16,123 nucleotides of DNA from Comamonadaceae bacterium (GCA_947463845.1 CANHUM010000006.1:1-16123), one strand, 5' to 3'; counted from the stretch's first letter, positions 1 through 7,227 are shown. Numbers and translations are program-made. Notes: generated from the letters alone by a model not told the origin.

Positions 1-616
1 CCTTGGCGCTGGGCCGCTCGTTCATGCGGTCGCGCCAGGCTTGCAGGGCGCTCATGCCCTCTTCACCAGGCACGAACTTCATCAAGCCCCGCGCAAACTC
101 CAGCGCGCAAAACGCGGTGATGTCGGCGATGGTGAAACGCTCACCCGCGATCCAGGGCTGGCTTTGCAGCCGCTGGTCAAAACCCCGCGCCACCTCGCGC
201 ACCTTCTCGGCCTGCGAACGGCCAAACTCTGGGAACTGGGGCTTCTCCAAAGCCGCCAATCCCGGGTGGCTGTGGCGAATCGCATTGGCAATGCCGCCCA
301 GCAGATACAGCTCCACCTGACGGTCGGCCATCTCGATGAAGCCGCGCTCATCACCATCCACGCCCATCAGATTAGGCTCTGGAAAGCGCCCCTCCAGCAA
401 AGTGCAGATCGCACGCGTCTCGGTGATCACCCGGCCGTCATCCAGCTCCAGCGCAGGCACTTTGGCCAGCGGGCTTTTGGCCAAATAGGCCGGCGTGCGG
501 TGCTCGCCACCGTTCAGGTCCATGTTGACCATCTCGATGCCAGTGATGTTTTTCTCGACCAGGAACATCAGCACCCGGCGAGGGCTGGGGGCGCGGTGGG
601 CGGTGTAAAGTTTCAT
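1..616 (-). CDS. Glutathione S-transferase family protein (3' end cut by window edge)
   Basis: Translating the minus strand from the ATG at 616-614 gives 205 residues with no stop before the window edge. It begins MKLYTAHRAPSPRRVLMFL. Residues 1-80 fit the thioredoxin-like GST N-domain: a candidate catalytic Ser at 11, the cis-Pro loop KVPALEL at 52-58, and the glutathione-contacting acidic/hydroxyl pair E66-T67 in ITETRAI. Residues about 90-205 fit the all-helical C-domain, with the helix-capping stretch FTIADITAF at 161-169. Bacterial GSTs usually run 200-220 residues, so little is missing. A GGA lies 6 bases before the start and supports it. The protein is probably cytosolic and conjugates or isomerises electrophilic substrates with glutathione; the substrate cannot be read from sequence. 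It diverges from the SDR gene. The family is clear, the subclass is not. Confidence 0.88.
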   Translation of the reverse strand, partial: MKLYTAHRAPSPRRVLMFLVEKNITGIEMVNMDLNGGEHRTPAYLAKSPLAKVPALELDDGRVITETRAICTLLEGRFPEPNLMGVDGDERGFIEMADRQVELYLLGGIANAIRHSHPGLAALEKPQFPEFGRSQAEKVREVARGFDQRLQSQPWIAGERFTIADITAFCALEFARGLMKFVPGEEGMSALQAWRDRMNERPSAK

Positions 617-729
617 GACTTGTCCATTGGTTAGAGGGCTGCCCACCATCGTAGACGCTTCTTGCTGTTGGCATCTATGGTCTGATTTGCCCTGTTGGCT
701 CATGGATAGTACTGAGATGCCTGTGACCC
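617..729. promoter_or_regulatory. Divergent intergenic region between GST and SDR genes, with imperfect inverted repeat
   Basis: This gap should hold the promoters of the leftward GST gene and the rightward SDR gene. An imperfect inverted repeat lies at 646-680: CCATCGTAGACGC on the left against GCATCTATGG on the right, arms matching except for a two-base bulge and one mismatch, loop about 12 bases. It could be an operator or a stem-loop. For the SDR gene, a weak sigma70-like pair is CTGATT (682-687), 17 bases, GATAGT (705-710). No convincing promoter was found for the GST gene. Confidence 0.25.
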
Positions 730-789
730 GTGTCTGATCCAATCACAGGGGTAGACGTTCACACCATTTTTCGCCAACTTTATTCAGCC

Positions 790-1608
790 ATGAAAAAAAT
801 CAGCAATTCAGGTCCCGTGGTGGTGGTCACTGGCGGTGCCCGCGGTATTGGCTTGGAGATTTGCAAAACATTTTTGAAGCGCGGTTTCCGAGTTGCAGCT
901 CTGGATGTGGACAAGGAAACGCTGGCCCTCACCGAAGCCAATTTCAACAGCCCAGATTTCCTGGCGATTCACTGTGATGTGTCCAAGCCCATTCAGGTAT
1001 CCCGCTCAGTCGCTCGAATCGAGAAAAAGTTCGGTCGCATCGATTCACTCGTCAACAATGCAGGTGTCGCCATTTTCAAACCGATACTGGAAGTGACTTG
1101 GCAAGATTGGCGCCACATCATGGACACCAATTTGGACGGTGCTTTTTGGTGCACCCAAGCCTGCGCAAAGGTCATGCTCCAAAACGGGGGTGGCAGTGTG
1201 GTCAACATTGCTTCGATCTCGGGCCTCAGGGCCAGCACACTGCGGGTGGCCTATGGCACCAGCAAAGCCGCCATCATCCACCTCACGAAACAGCAGGCTG
1301 CAGAGCTGGGTGATGTTGGGATTCGCGTGAACTGCGTTGCACCAGGCCCCGTGGCCACTGAAATGGCCAAGCTGGTTCACAGCAAGGCGATCATCCAGGA
1401 CTATCACGACACCATTCCCATGAACCGCTATGGCAGCACAGCAGAAATAGCCAATGCAGTGGCGTTTCTTTGCAGCAGTGAGGCCAGCTATATCAATGGC
1501 CAAACCATCGCGGTAGACGGTGGTTTTGACGCCTCTGGTGTTGGCCTGCCCACTTTACGCAAAAATCGCAGGAGCACCTCACGACAAAAACTCGGCCCAA
1601 ACGCATAG
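790..1608 (+). CDS. SDR family NAD(P)-dependent oxidoreductase
   Basis: This is a classical short-chain dehydrogenase with a Rossmann fold. From the ATG at 790 it has 272 residues. It shows the cofactor motif TGGARGIG at 14-21, the structural NNAG at 89-92, and the catalytic set Ser142 (in VNIASISG), Tyr155 and Lys159 (YGTSK). The typical C-terminal run INGQTIAVDGGF ends near residue 246. It resembles FabG-like and glucose-dehydrogenase-like SDRs; the substrate is unknown. An in-frame GTG at 730 would add 20 residues not expected in the fold; neither start has a good Shine-Dalgarno, so the start is uncertain. About 26 basic, polar residues (GVGLPTLRKNRRSTSR...) follow the usual end of the fold. 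The gene stands alone, divergent from the GST gene and convergent with the MFS gene, with a terminator hairpin 15 bases after its TAG. Confidence 0.88.
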   Translation: MKKISNSGPVVVVTGGARGIGLEICKTFLKRGFRVAALDVDKETLALTEANFNSPDFLAIHCDVSKPIQVSRSVARIEKKFGRIDSLVNNAGVAIFKPILEVTWQDWRHIMDTNLDGAFWCTQACAKVMLQNGGGSVVNIASISGLRASTLRVAYGTSKAAIIHLTKQQAAELGDVGIRVNCVAPGPVATEMAKLVHSKAIIQDYHDTIPMNRYGSTAEIANAVAFLCSSEASYINGQTIAVDGGFDASGVGLPTLRKNRRSTSRQKLGPNA

Positions 1609-1622
1609 GGTGTTCAAGCCAC

Positions 1623-1639
1623 GCCGTATCCGGCTTTTT
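1623..1639 (+). terminator. Short rho-independent terminator after the SDR gene
   Basis: A perfect GCCG/CGGC stem (1623-1626 with 1631-1634) with a TATC loop is followed directly by five T residues (1635-1639). The stem is short but all GC, and it sits 15 bases after the SDR stop in the convergent gap with the MFS gene. An outer 7-base inverted repeat, GTGTTCA (1610-1616) and TGAACAC (1649-1655), encloses it. The minus strand has no T-tract on its downstream side, so it should act mainly on the SDR transcript. Confidence 0.45.
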
Positions 1640-1684
1640 CGTGATGACTGAACACTCGCGCTGATGCTTGGCTGAGACGATACT

Positions 1685-3043
1685 TCAGCGAGCGCGCAAT
1701 CTGGCCATGCTCAGCACAGCGCCCAGGCCTGCCGTGAGCGCGCCCAGCATCACCGCATGGCCTGCACCCAGCGGTCCGAACAGGTTGAAGCTCAGGGCCA
1801 CCAAGGCCGCGCCGGTGGCTTGTCCAGTCAAGCGCGCCAACGCGACCATGCCACTGGCTCCGCTGGCGCGGTGGGCTGGCGCACTGGCCATGATGGCGCG
1901 CAGATTTGGCGACTGAAACAGCCCGAAACCCACACCGCACAGTGCCATGCACAAGGCCATGACGCCAAATGGAACCTCCGCCCCAGACACTCCCAAACCG
2001 AACATGCCCAGGCTCAGCATACCCAGCCCCGCGCCCCCCAAAATGGCGGGCGGATACCGGTCGGACAAGGCGCCTGCCACGGGTGCCATCAAGGCCACCA
2101 CCAATGCCCAGACAGACATGAGCACACCGGTTTCTACAGGGGGCCGATCGAGCTGCTGTTGAAAAAAGAAAGGCAATGCCACGAACGCCAGTCCTTGTGT
2201 GGTGAAGGCGCTCAAGGAAGTGAAAACCGACAGGCTGAACAAGGGCCGGCGCATCAGGTCCACGGGCAGCACAGGGGCCGCATGGCCTCGCTGGCGCAAC
2301 AGTAGCCAGCCGCCGCTGCCCAACATGAGACCCAATGCAGCCAGCACCACAGCCAGGCCTTTTTGCTGAGCCACGGCGCTGAGCGTGAACACCAGCGATG
2401 CAAAACAGACGGCCGACAGCAGCGCCAGCACAGGGTCATAGGGCACGTCGGTCTTGGCAGGTTCGTTGCGGGGCAAGTAACGCCAAGCCCAAAAGAACCC
2501 CAGCATGCCCAGCGGAGCCTGCAAGCCAAACAACCAGGGCCAAGGCAAAACCGCCAGCAAGAGCGAAGCCACCGTCGGCCCCAGGCTGTAGCCCAGGCCC
2601 ACGATCAGGGCGTTGATGCCCGCGCCGCGCCCCAGCTTTTCTGGAGGGAAGATGCCTTGGATCAAGGCCAGGTTGACGCTCATCACCCCGGCGGCACCCA
2701 CGCCCTGAATGGCGCGAAAAAAGGCCAGCCACTCCAGCTGCGTGGCGCAGGCACTGGCCAGTGCCGCCAAATTGAAGAGCACCATGCCCAGCAAAAACAC
2801 CTTGCGTGCGCCCCAACGGTCACCCAAAGCGGCCAAGGGCAGCAACAACGCGACAACGGCCAACTGGTAGGCATGAACCACCCAGACCGACTCGGCCGGC
2901 GTGCTCTGCAACGCCGCACCGATGGCGGGCAAGGCCATGTTGGCAATCGACTGATCGAGCGAACCCAGAAAAACTGGCATCAGCAGGGACAGCAAGGCCA
3001 TCCACTGCAGGCGGTTGGGCGCTGGCGGGGTGTCAGCGCTCAC
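1685..3043 (-). CDS. MFS transporter, DHA2 (EmrB/QacA)-like
   Basis: This 452-residue, strongly hydrophobic inner-membrane protein belongs to the major facilitator superfamily. Near residues 29-39 it has LDQSIANMALP, the DHA2-type helix-1 signature. A motif A loop, GDRWGARKVFLLG, follows at about 74-86, and a second loop between helices reads LSDRYPPA. The motif C-like stretch GLGYSLGPTVAS lacks the usual closing glycines. Length and hydrophobic pattern suit 12-14 helices. Relatives are mostly proton-driven drug or metabolite exporters; the substrate is unknown. It starts at GTG 3043-3041, six bases after the pyrF stop, so it is probably co-transcribed and translationally coupled with pyrF. 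A weak AAGG in the last pyrF codons is the only RBS candidate. Co-transcription with pyrF may only mean expression linkage. Confidence 0.85.
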   Translation of the reverse strand: MSADTPPAPNRLQWMALLSLLMPVFLGSLDQSIANMALPAIGAALQSTPAESVWVVHAYQLAVVALLLPLAALGDRWGARKVFLLGMVLFNLAALASACATQLEWLAFFRAIQGVGAAGVMSVNLALIQGIFPPEKLGRGAGINALIVGLGYSLGPTVASLLLAVLPWPWLFGLQAPLGMLGFFWAWRYLPRNEPAKTDVPYDPVLALLSAVCFASLVFTLSAVAQQKGLAVVLAALGLMLGSGGWLLLRQRGHAAPVLPVDLMRRPLFSLSVFTSLSAFTTQGLAFVALPFFFQQQLDRPPVETGVLMSVWALVVALMAPVAGALSDRYPPAILGGAGLGMLSLGMFGLGVSGAEVPFGVMALCMALCGVGFGLFQSPNLRAIMASAPAHRASGASGMVALARLTGQATGAALVALSFNLFGPLGAGHAVMLGALTAGLGAVLSMARLRAR

Positions 3044-3049
3044 AGGGCA

Positions 3050-3892
3050 TCAGACCTTGGCCGCTTCGAGCGTGTCCCGCGTCTGCATGGCGACCTGGCG
3101 GGCGGCTTGTTCGAAGTCGTCTCCGCTCGATGCATACAGCACGGCACGAGAGGAGTTGACGATGATGGAGCCAGCGCTGCTGCCATCGGCATTCGACCGC
3201 CAGCCGGCTTTGACGGTGGCGACCGCATCACCACCTTGCGCGCCCACACCGGGAATCAGCAGGGGCACGGTAGGCGCCAGTTCGCGCACGCGCTCGATTT
3301 CGGCGGGATACGTGGCACCCACCACCAGACCCAGTTGGCCGTTGAGGTTCCAGGCGCCTTGGGCCAGGCGGGCCACATGTTCGTATAAACGTGGCTGGCC
3401 CTCGACCGAGGCCAGGCGCTGGTTTTGCAGATCATCACCGCCGGGATTGGAGGTGCGGCACAGCAGGAATGCGCCCTTGCCTTCGTACTTCAGATAAGGC
3501 GCCACAGAGTCCCAACCCATGAAGGGCGATAGGGTCACAGCATCAGCGCCGTAGCGTTCGAAAGCTTCCTTGGCGTATTGCTCGGCTGTGCTGCCGATGT
3601 CGCCACGCTTGGCGTCCAGGATGATGGGCACCTGAGGTGCCACGCGGCGCATGTGCTCCATCAGACGTTCGAGCTGGCCTTCGGCGCGGTGCGCGGCAAA
3701 GTAGGCGATTTGGGGTTTGAAGCTGCTGACCAGGTCGGCCGTGGCGTCGACGATGCGGGCGCAAAAGTCGTAGATCTTGTTGGCATCGCCCTTGTAGGCG
3801 GCAGGGAACTTGGTGGGTTCAGGGTCCAGGCCCACACAAAGCATGGAGCCGTTTTGGCGCTCGGCGGCGCGCAGCATGTCAAGGAAGGTCAT
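3050..3892 (-). CDS. pyrF: Orotidine 5'-phosphate decarboxylase (long, type 2 form)
   Basis: PyrF converts OMP to UMP, the last step of de novo pyrimidine synthesis, in the cytosol. The 280-residue protein has the long form seen in many betaproteobacteria and actinobacteria, against about 230-245 residues for E. coli PyrF. The active-site motif [12 protein letters not shown] lies at 92-103, with catalytic Asp93, Lys95 and Asp98. An N-terminal substrate strand reads [10 protein letters not shown] (17-26), and SFKPQIAYF (57-65) carries the phosphate/ribose-binding Lys59. The C-terminal phosphate-binding part includes [13 protein letters not shown]. The ATG at 3892 has no Shine-Dalgarno; instead a TAAAAT hexamer ends 6 bases before it, which raises the possibility of a leaderless message. 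The start is 25 bases from the divergent EamA gene, and the MFS gene follows immediately. Confidence 0.95.
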   Translation of the reverse strand: MTFLDMLRAAERQNGSMLCVGLDPEPTKFPAAYKGDANKIYDFCARIVDATADLVSSFKPQIAYFAAHRAEGQLERLMEHMRRVAPQVPIILDAKRGDIGSTAEQYAKEAFERYGADAVTLSPFMGWDSVAPYLKYEGKGAFLLCRTSNPGGDDLQNQRLASVEGQPRLYEHVARLAQGAWNLNGQLGLVVGATYPAEIERVRELAPTVPLLIPGVGAQGGDAVATVKAGWRSNADGSSAGSIIVNSSRAVLYASSGDDFEQAARQVAMQTRDTLEAAKV

Positions 3893-3917
3893 GGCGAGAT
3901 TTTAAGGGCCGACTAAG
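3893..3917. promoter_or_regulatory. 25-base divergent gap between pyrF and the EamA gene, with a shared AT-rich -10-like element
   Basis: The central ATTTTAA (3899-3905) is the only AT-rich stretch. On the minus strand it reads TAAAAT (3904-3899), five of six matches to the sigma70 -10 consensus, ending 6 bases before the pyrF ATG. On the plus strand, TTTTAA (3900-3905) lies 12 bases before the EamA ATG. Neither side has a good -35, and any -35 would lie inside the opposite gene. AAGGG (3904-3908) is a possible RBS for the EamA gene. Confidence 0.3.
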
Positions 3918-4814
3918 ATGCACCCCATGCAAATGCTTTCTTCTCGCCAATGGACCATCCTGGTCTTGCTCACCATCGTCTGGGGCATCAACTGGCCCAT
4001 TCTCAAAATCGGCGTGACAGGTTTTCCGCCGCTCACGTTTCGCTCCCTCTGCCTTTGGCTGGGCACTCCGGTTTTGGGCCTGGCACTGGTGGCCATGAAG
4101 GTACCGTTCCGGATTCCCCGTGCCCATTGGCGCGAGCTGCTGGTGCTGGCGGTGTTCAACATGTTCATCTGGCACGCCTTGATCATCATCGCGGTGCAAT
4201 CGCTGTCCAGCGGACGCGCGGCCATTCTGGGCTACACCATGCCCATGTTTTCGGCCTTGTTGGGCGCTTGGTTTTTTGGTGACCAATTGGCCAAACGCTC
4301 ATGGGCGGGTGTGGCGGCAGCCAGTGTGGGTGTGGTGCTCTTGCTGTGGCATGAGCTGTCCAATTTGAGTGGACGCCCAACGGGTGTGTTGTTGGCATTG
4401 GGTGCAGCCAGCACCTGGGCACTGGGCACCCAGATGCTTCGCAGGACACAGATACCAGTGCCCACTTTGGCGATTTCTTTCTGGATGACTTTGATGACCA
4501 CCGGGGTGATGACGGTGCTGGCCTTGGTGTTTGAAGCCGATCAATGGGTAGCGCCCACACCTTCCAACTGGTTTGCAATTGTCTTCAACGCGGTGCTGGT
4601 GTTTGGCTTTGCACACGCTGCGTGGTTTTATCTGGCTCGCAGCTTGCCGCCTGTGGCCTCGACCTTGAGTGTGATGCTCATCCCCGTGCTGGGTGTGTTC
4701 AGCGGCGCGGTGTGGCTGAACGAAATTTTGCACTGGCAGGATTGGGCTGCTGTAGGCTTGATGGTGGCTTCCATTGCCTGTGTGCTCTGGCCCCAAAAAA
4801 CACGCTCACCCTAA
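3918..4814 (+). CDS. EamA/DMT-superfamily permease (10 TM)
   Basis: This 298-residue inner-membrane protein has the two-fold EamA repeat of drug/metabolite transporters. Repeat one covers about residues 12-140: a WGINWPILKIG first helix, then SSGRAAILGYTMPMFSALLGAWFFGDQL. Repeat two covers about 150-292 and ends with PPVASTLSVMLIPVLGVFSGAVWLNEILHWQDWAAVGLMVA, the expected last helices. Ten helices fit the length. Characterised relatives export amino acids, nucleosides or other small metabolites (RhaT/YdcZ/RarD-like groups); the substrate cannot be told here. The chosen ATG at 3918 has AAGGG 9 bases upstream; a second in-frame ATG lies at 3927. It diverges from pyrF and converges on lpxC with 34 bases between the stops. 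Confidence 0.88.
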   Translation: MHPMQMLSSRQWTILVLLTIVWGINWPILKIGVTGFPPLTFRSLCLWLGTPVLGLALVAMKVPFRIPRAHWRELLVLAVFNMFIWHALIIIAVQSLSSGRAAILGYTMPMFSALLGAWFFGDQLAKRSWAGVAAASVGVVLLLWHELSNLSGRPTGVLLALGAASTWALGTQMLRRTQIPVPTLAISFWMTLMTTGVMTVLALVFEADQWVAPTPSNWFAIVFNAVLVFGFAHAAWFYLARSLPPVASTLSVMLIPVLGVFSGAVWLNEILHWQDWAAVGLMVASIACVLWPQKTRSP

Positions 4815-4828
4815 ATAGCGCTGTGCCT

Positions 4829-4846
4829 CCAGCCCGCCCGGGTTGG
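4829..4846 (+). terminator. Hairpin between convergent EamA and lpxC genes
   Basis: CCAGCCC (4829-4835) pairs with GGGTTGG (4840-4846) around a GCCC loop, giving seven pairs including one G-U on the plus-strand RNA. It starts 14 bases after the EamA stop. There is no following T-tract (the next bases are TCTC), so it is a weak terminator candidate at best. On the minus strand the wobble becomes an A-C mismatch, which favours the EamA transcript. Confidence 0.3.
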
Positions 4847-4848
4847 TC

Positions 4849-5772
4849 TCACCAGGCAGGTTGCAGGGCCGCCAGGCCCTTGGGGGCCTCATGGGCTCGG
4901 TCAATACTCACCACCTCATAGGCATCAGGTTGGGATAAAAGTTCGCGGAGCAACAGGTTGTTCAAGGCATGGCCCGAGCGGAAAGCCGTGTAGGCCGCCA
5001 GCAAGGGCTTGCCGACGATGTACAAGTCACCCATCGCATCCAGGATCTTGTGCTTGACGAACTCGTCGTCATAACGCAGCCCATCAGAGTTCAGCACTTT
5101 GTAATCGTCCATGACAATCGCATTGTCCAGACCTCCGCCCAAGGCCAGACCATTGGCTCGCATCATTTCCACATCTTTGGTGAAACCGAAGGTGCGAGCA
5201 CGGGCAATGTCGCGAGCGTAAACGCCTTCGGACATGTCAAACACCACCTGCTGTCCGGTGGAGTCCACCGCAGGGTGACGGAAATCGATCTCGAAGCTGA
5301 GTCTGTAGCCGTGATAAGGCTCCAGTCGGGCCCACTTGATGTTGTGACCCTCGCCTTCGCTGACCTGGACCGGTTTGAGCACGCGCAAAAAGCGCTTGGG
5401 CGCGTTTTGCTCGACGATGCCGGCGCTTTGCAGCAAGAAAACAAAGGACGCTGCGGAGCCATCCAGAATGGGGACTTCCTCGGCCGTGATGTCCACGTAA
5501 AGGTTGTCGATGCCCAACCCGGCACAGGCTGACATCAGGTGTTCCACGGTGAAGACCTTGGCTTGGCCCTTGGAAATGGTGGAGGCCAATCGGGTATCGG
5601 TGACCGATTCGGCCCGAACAGGAATGTCCACCGGCTCAGGAAGATCCACCCGGCGAAAGACAATGCCGGTATCGGGCGCAGCAGGACGCAAGGTCAGTTC
5701 AACCCGCTGGCCGCTGTGCAAACCCACGCCAACGGCGTGGGTCAGGGTTTTGAGGGTGCGTTGAGCAAGCAT
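4849..5772 (-). CDS. lpxC: UDP-3-O-acyl-N-acetylglucosamine deacetylase
   Basis: LpxC is the zinc deacetylase that commits UDP-3-O-acyl-GlcNAc to lipid A synthesis. At 307 residues it matches the E. coli protein (305). Zinc ligands are recognisable as His78 (in FTVEHLMSA), His241 and Asp245 ([12 protein letters not shown]). The catalytic pair is Glu77 and His268 (SGHALNN). The start ATG 5772-5770 gives [21 protein letters not shown], the normal N-terminus. No Shine-Dalgarno lies at usual spacing; AGGG ends one base before the ATG, and a perfect hairpin sits 14-34 bases upstream. The tail, LAALQPAW, differs from the E. coli LAVLA end that FtsH-mediated turnover needs. Being last in the dcw cluster after ftsZ is the common arrangement in proteobacteria. 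No secM or secA follows; the next gene is a convergent transporter. Confidence 0.97.
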   Translation of the reverse strand: MLAQRTLKTLTHAVGVGLHSGQRVELTLRPAAPDTGIVFRRVDLPEPVDIPVRAESVTDTRLASTISKGQAKVFTVEHLMSACAGLGIDNLYVDITAEEVPILDGSAASFVFLLQSAGIVEQNAPKRFLRVLKPVQVSEGEGHNIKWARLEPYHGYRLSFEIDFRHPAVDSTGQQVVFDMSEGVYARDIARARTFGFTKDVEMMRANGLALGGGLDNAIVMDDYKVLNSDGLRYDDEFVKHKILDAMGDLYIVGKPLLAAYTAFRSGHALNNLLLRELLSQPDAYEVVSIDRAHEAPKGLAALQPAW

Positions 5773-5786
5773 GCCCTGATTTTAAT

Positions 5787-5806
5787 GGTCCAGCCAAGAC
5801 TGGACC
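5787..5806 (-). promoter_or_regulatory. Perfect 7-bp hairpin in the ftsZ-lpxC gap
   Basis: On the minus strand GGTCCAG (5806-5800) and CTGGACC (5793-5787) pair perfectly around TCTTGG. A U-G pair would extend the stem and leave a CUUG tetraloop in RNA. The hairpin is followed by ATTAAAAT, then the lpxC ATG at 5772. It is not a clean terminator, because the downstream tract has only short T runs. It could be a partial terminator, a 3'-end stabiliser for ftsZ mRNA, or a structure affecting lpxC initiation. Confidence 0.5.
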
Positions 5807-5874
5807 TGACGAAGAAACCGACAGGCCACAACCCATCAGGTGCTTCATCAGGTCCACCGACCCCAAGCATGCGC

Positions 5875-7083
5875 TCAGTCGGCCTGTTTGCGCAGGAAGG
5901 CAGGGATCTCGATGTCGTCCATGCCCGCATTGGCCATGCCATCCACGCGTGCAGCAGCGTGGGTGCGGTTGCTGCGCCAGATGGCAGGCGTGTTCATGCC
6001 GCTGGCGCTCAGGCTGGCGGCAGTGGTCAGTGGCGCTGACACGGCGTCCTGGCCACCCATCATGAAGGGCATGTTGTCAGTGCCTGTGCGCAAGACTTTG
6101 AGCTCGGGACGTGCAGCACCGGCTTTGACCAGACCCGTCGCCACCACGGTGACACGGATCTGGTCACCCAGGCTTTCGTCGTAAGCCGTGCCATAGATGA
6201 CGTGGGCCTCCTCGGAAGCGCAATCACGGATGGTGTTCATCGCTTGCTTGGATTCCGACAGCTTCAAGGAACCCTTGGCTGCGCTGATCAGCACCAACAC
6301 ACCGCGCGCGCCTTTGAGGTCAACGCCCTCGAGCAATGGGCAGGCCACGGCCTGTTCGGCCGCAATGCGCGCACGATCGGGTCCGCTGGCGGCGGCCGTG
6401 CCCATCATGGCTTTGCCGGGCTCGCCCATCACGGTACGCACGTCTTCAAAGTCGACGTTCACATGACCGGGCACGTTGATGATTTCGGCAATACCGCCCA
6501 CCGCGTTTTTCAACACGTCGTTGGCATGCGAGAAGGCCTCGTCTTGCGTCATGTCTTCGCCACCGGGCAATTCCAGCAGTTTTTCGTTCAGAACCACAAT
6601 CAGGGAATCCACATTGGCTTCCAGCTCTCGCATGCCCTCATCGGCATTCGCCATGCGACGCTTACCCTCAAAGTCGAAAGGCTTGGTCACCACACCCACT
6701 GTCAGGATGCCCATTTCTTTCGCAATTTTGGCGATCACCGGCGCTGCACCCGTGCCCGTGCCGCCCCCCATGCCAGCCGTGATGAACAACATGTGCGCGC
6801 CTTCGATGGCTGCACGGATATCGTCCTCGGCGGCCTCAGCGGCTTCACGACCTTTGTCTGGCTTGCTGCCAGCGCCCAGACCCGTCTGACCCAATTGGAC
6901 AAAACGGTGCGCAGCGCTGCGGGCCAGGGCTTGCGCATCGGTGTTGGCGCAAATGAATTCAACACCTTGCACTTCGCGCTCGATCATGTGCTCGACAGCG
7001 TTGCCGCCACCGCCGCCCACGCCGATCACCTTGATCTGGGTGCCTTGGTTGAACTCTTCGGTTTGGATCATTTCAATGGTCAT
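5875..7083 (-). CDS. ftsZ: Cell division protein FtsZ (tubulin-like GTPase)
   Basis: FtsZ polymerises at midcell into the Z-ring that recruits the divisome. The 402-residue protein has the nucleotide-binding start IKVIGVGGGGGNAV (17-30), the tubulin signature GGGTGTG (106-112), and the T7 synergy loop NVDFEDV with Asp211 and Asp214, which complete the GTPase site of the neighbouring subunit. A variable linker follows from about residue 320. The conserved C-terminal peptide DDIEIPAFLRKQAD (389-402) binds FtsA, ZipA and similar partners. The ATG at 7083 has AGGAG (7094-7090) six bases upstream. It lies 144 bases after ftsA and 102 before lpxC, unlike the overlapping genes upstream. This fits separate control of ftsZ expression, known in other bacteria but inferred here. 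Confidence 0.98.
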   Translation of the reverse strand: MTIEMIQTEEFNQGTQIKVIGVGGGGGNAVEHMIEREVQGVEFICANTDAQALARSAAHRFVQLGQTGLGAGSKPDKGREAAEAAEDDIRAAIEGAHMLFITAGMGGGTGTGAAPVIAKIAKEMGILTVGVVTKPFDFEGKRRMANADEGMRELEANVDSLIVVLNEKLLELPGGEDMTQDEAFSHANDVLKNAVGGIAEIINVPGHVNVDFEDVRTVMGEPGKAMMGTAAASGPDRARIAAEQAVACPLLEGVDLKGARGVLVLISAAKGSLKLSESKQAMNTIRDCASEEAHVIYGTAYDESLGDQIRVTVVATGLVKAGAARPELKVLRTGTDNMPFMMGGQDAVSAPLTTAASLSASGMNTPAIWRSNRTHAAARVDGMANAGMDDIEIPAFLRKQAD

Positions 7084-7227
7084 GGTGCTCTCCTAAATAT
7101 CTGCAGTTGCCTGAATTTGTAAACGTGTTTTTTTGGGAAATGAATGCGCGGGTCAGAGCCGGTCAACATCGACACGGCCTGGACCAGATCGGACTGCCAC
7201 GGATGGAAAAAGCAGGATTCCATTGCA
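7084..7227 (-). promoter_or_regulatory. ftsA-ftsZ spacer: ftsZ leader and possible ftsZ promoter region
   Basis: This is the longest gap in the dcw part of the window. An AT-rich island (about 7095-7140) includes seven T in a row on the plus strand, and a 6-base inverted repeat ATGGAA/TTCCAT lies at 7203-7223. TTGACC (7166-7161) is the best -35-like hexamer, but nothing at 16-18 bases resembles a -10. TTTACA-N18-TATTTA nearer the gene would start transcription at the ATG and waste the good RBS. So a promoter is plausible from layout but not proven from sequence. The AGGAG at 7094-7090 is the clear ftsZ RBS. Confidence 0.3.

Noticed and set aside
757..789. TTCACA-N17-TATTCA before the SDR ATG at 790
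   Set aside because: Transcription would begin at or beyond the ATG, and the -10 matches only half of the consensus.
2363..3388. Long plus-strand open frame (341 codons) opposite the MFS and pyrF genes
   Set aside because: It is a shadow of two well-supported minus-strand genes: Q/H/G/R-rich text, no recognisable domain, no RBS, and it runs across the junction of two real genes.
3877..3882. Perfect TTGACA on the minus strand near the pyrF start
   Set aside because: It lies inside pyrF downstream of its ATG (coding for part of F-L-D-M), so it cannot serve as the pyrF -35; no matching -10 follows.
6202..7122. Long plus-strand frame (306 codons) opposite ftsZ
   Set aside because: FtsZ on the other strand is unambiguous. 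The antisense product is His/Gln-rich without motifs, as expected from GC-rich codon bias.
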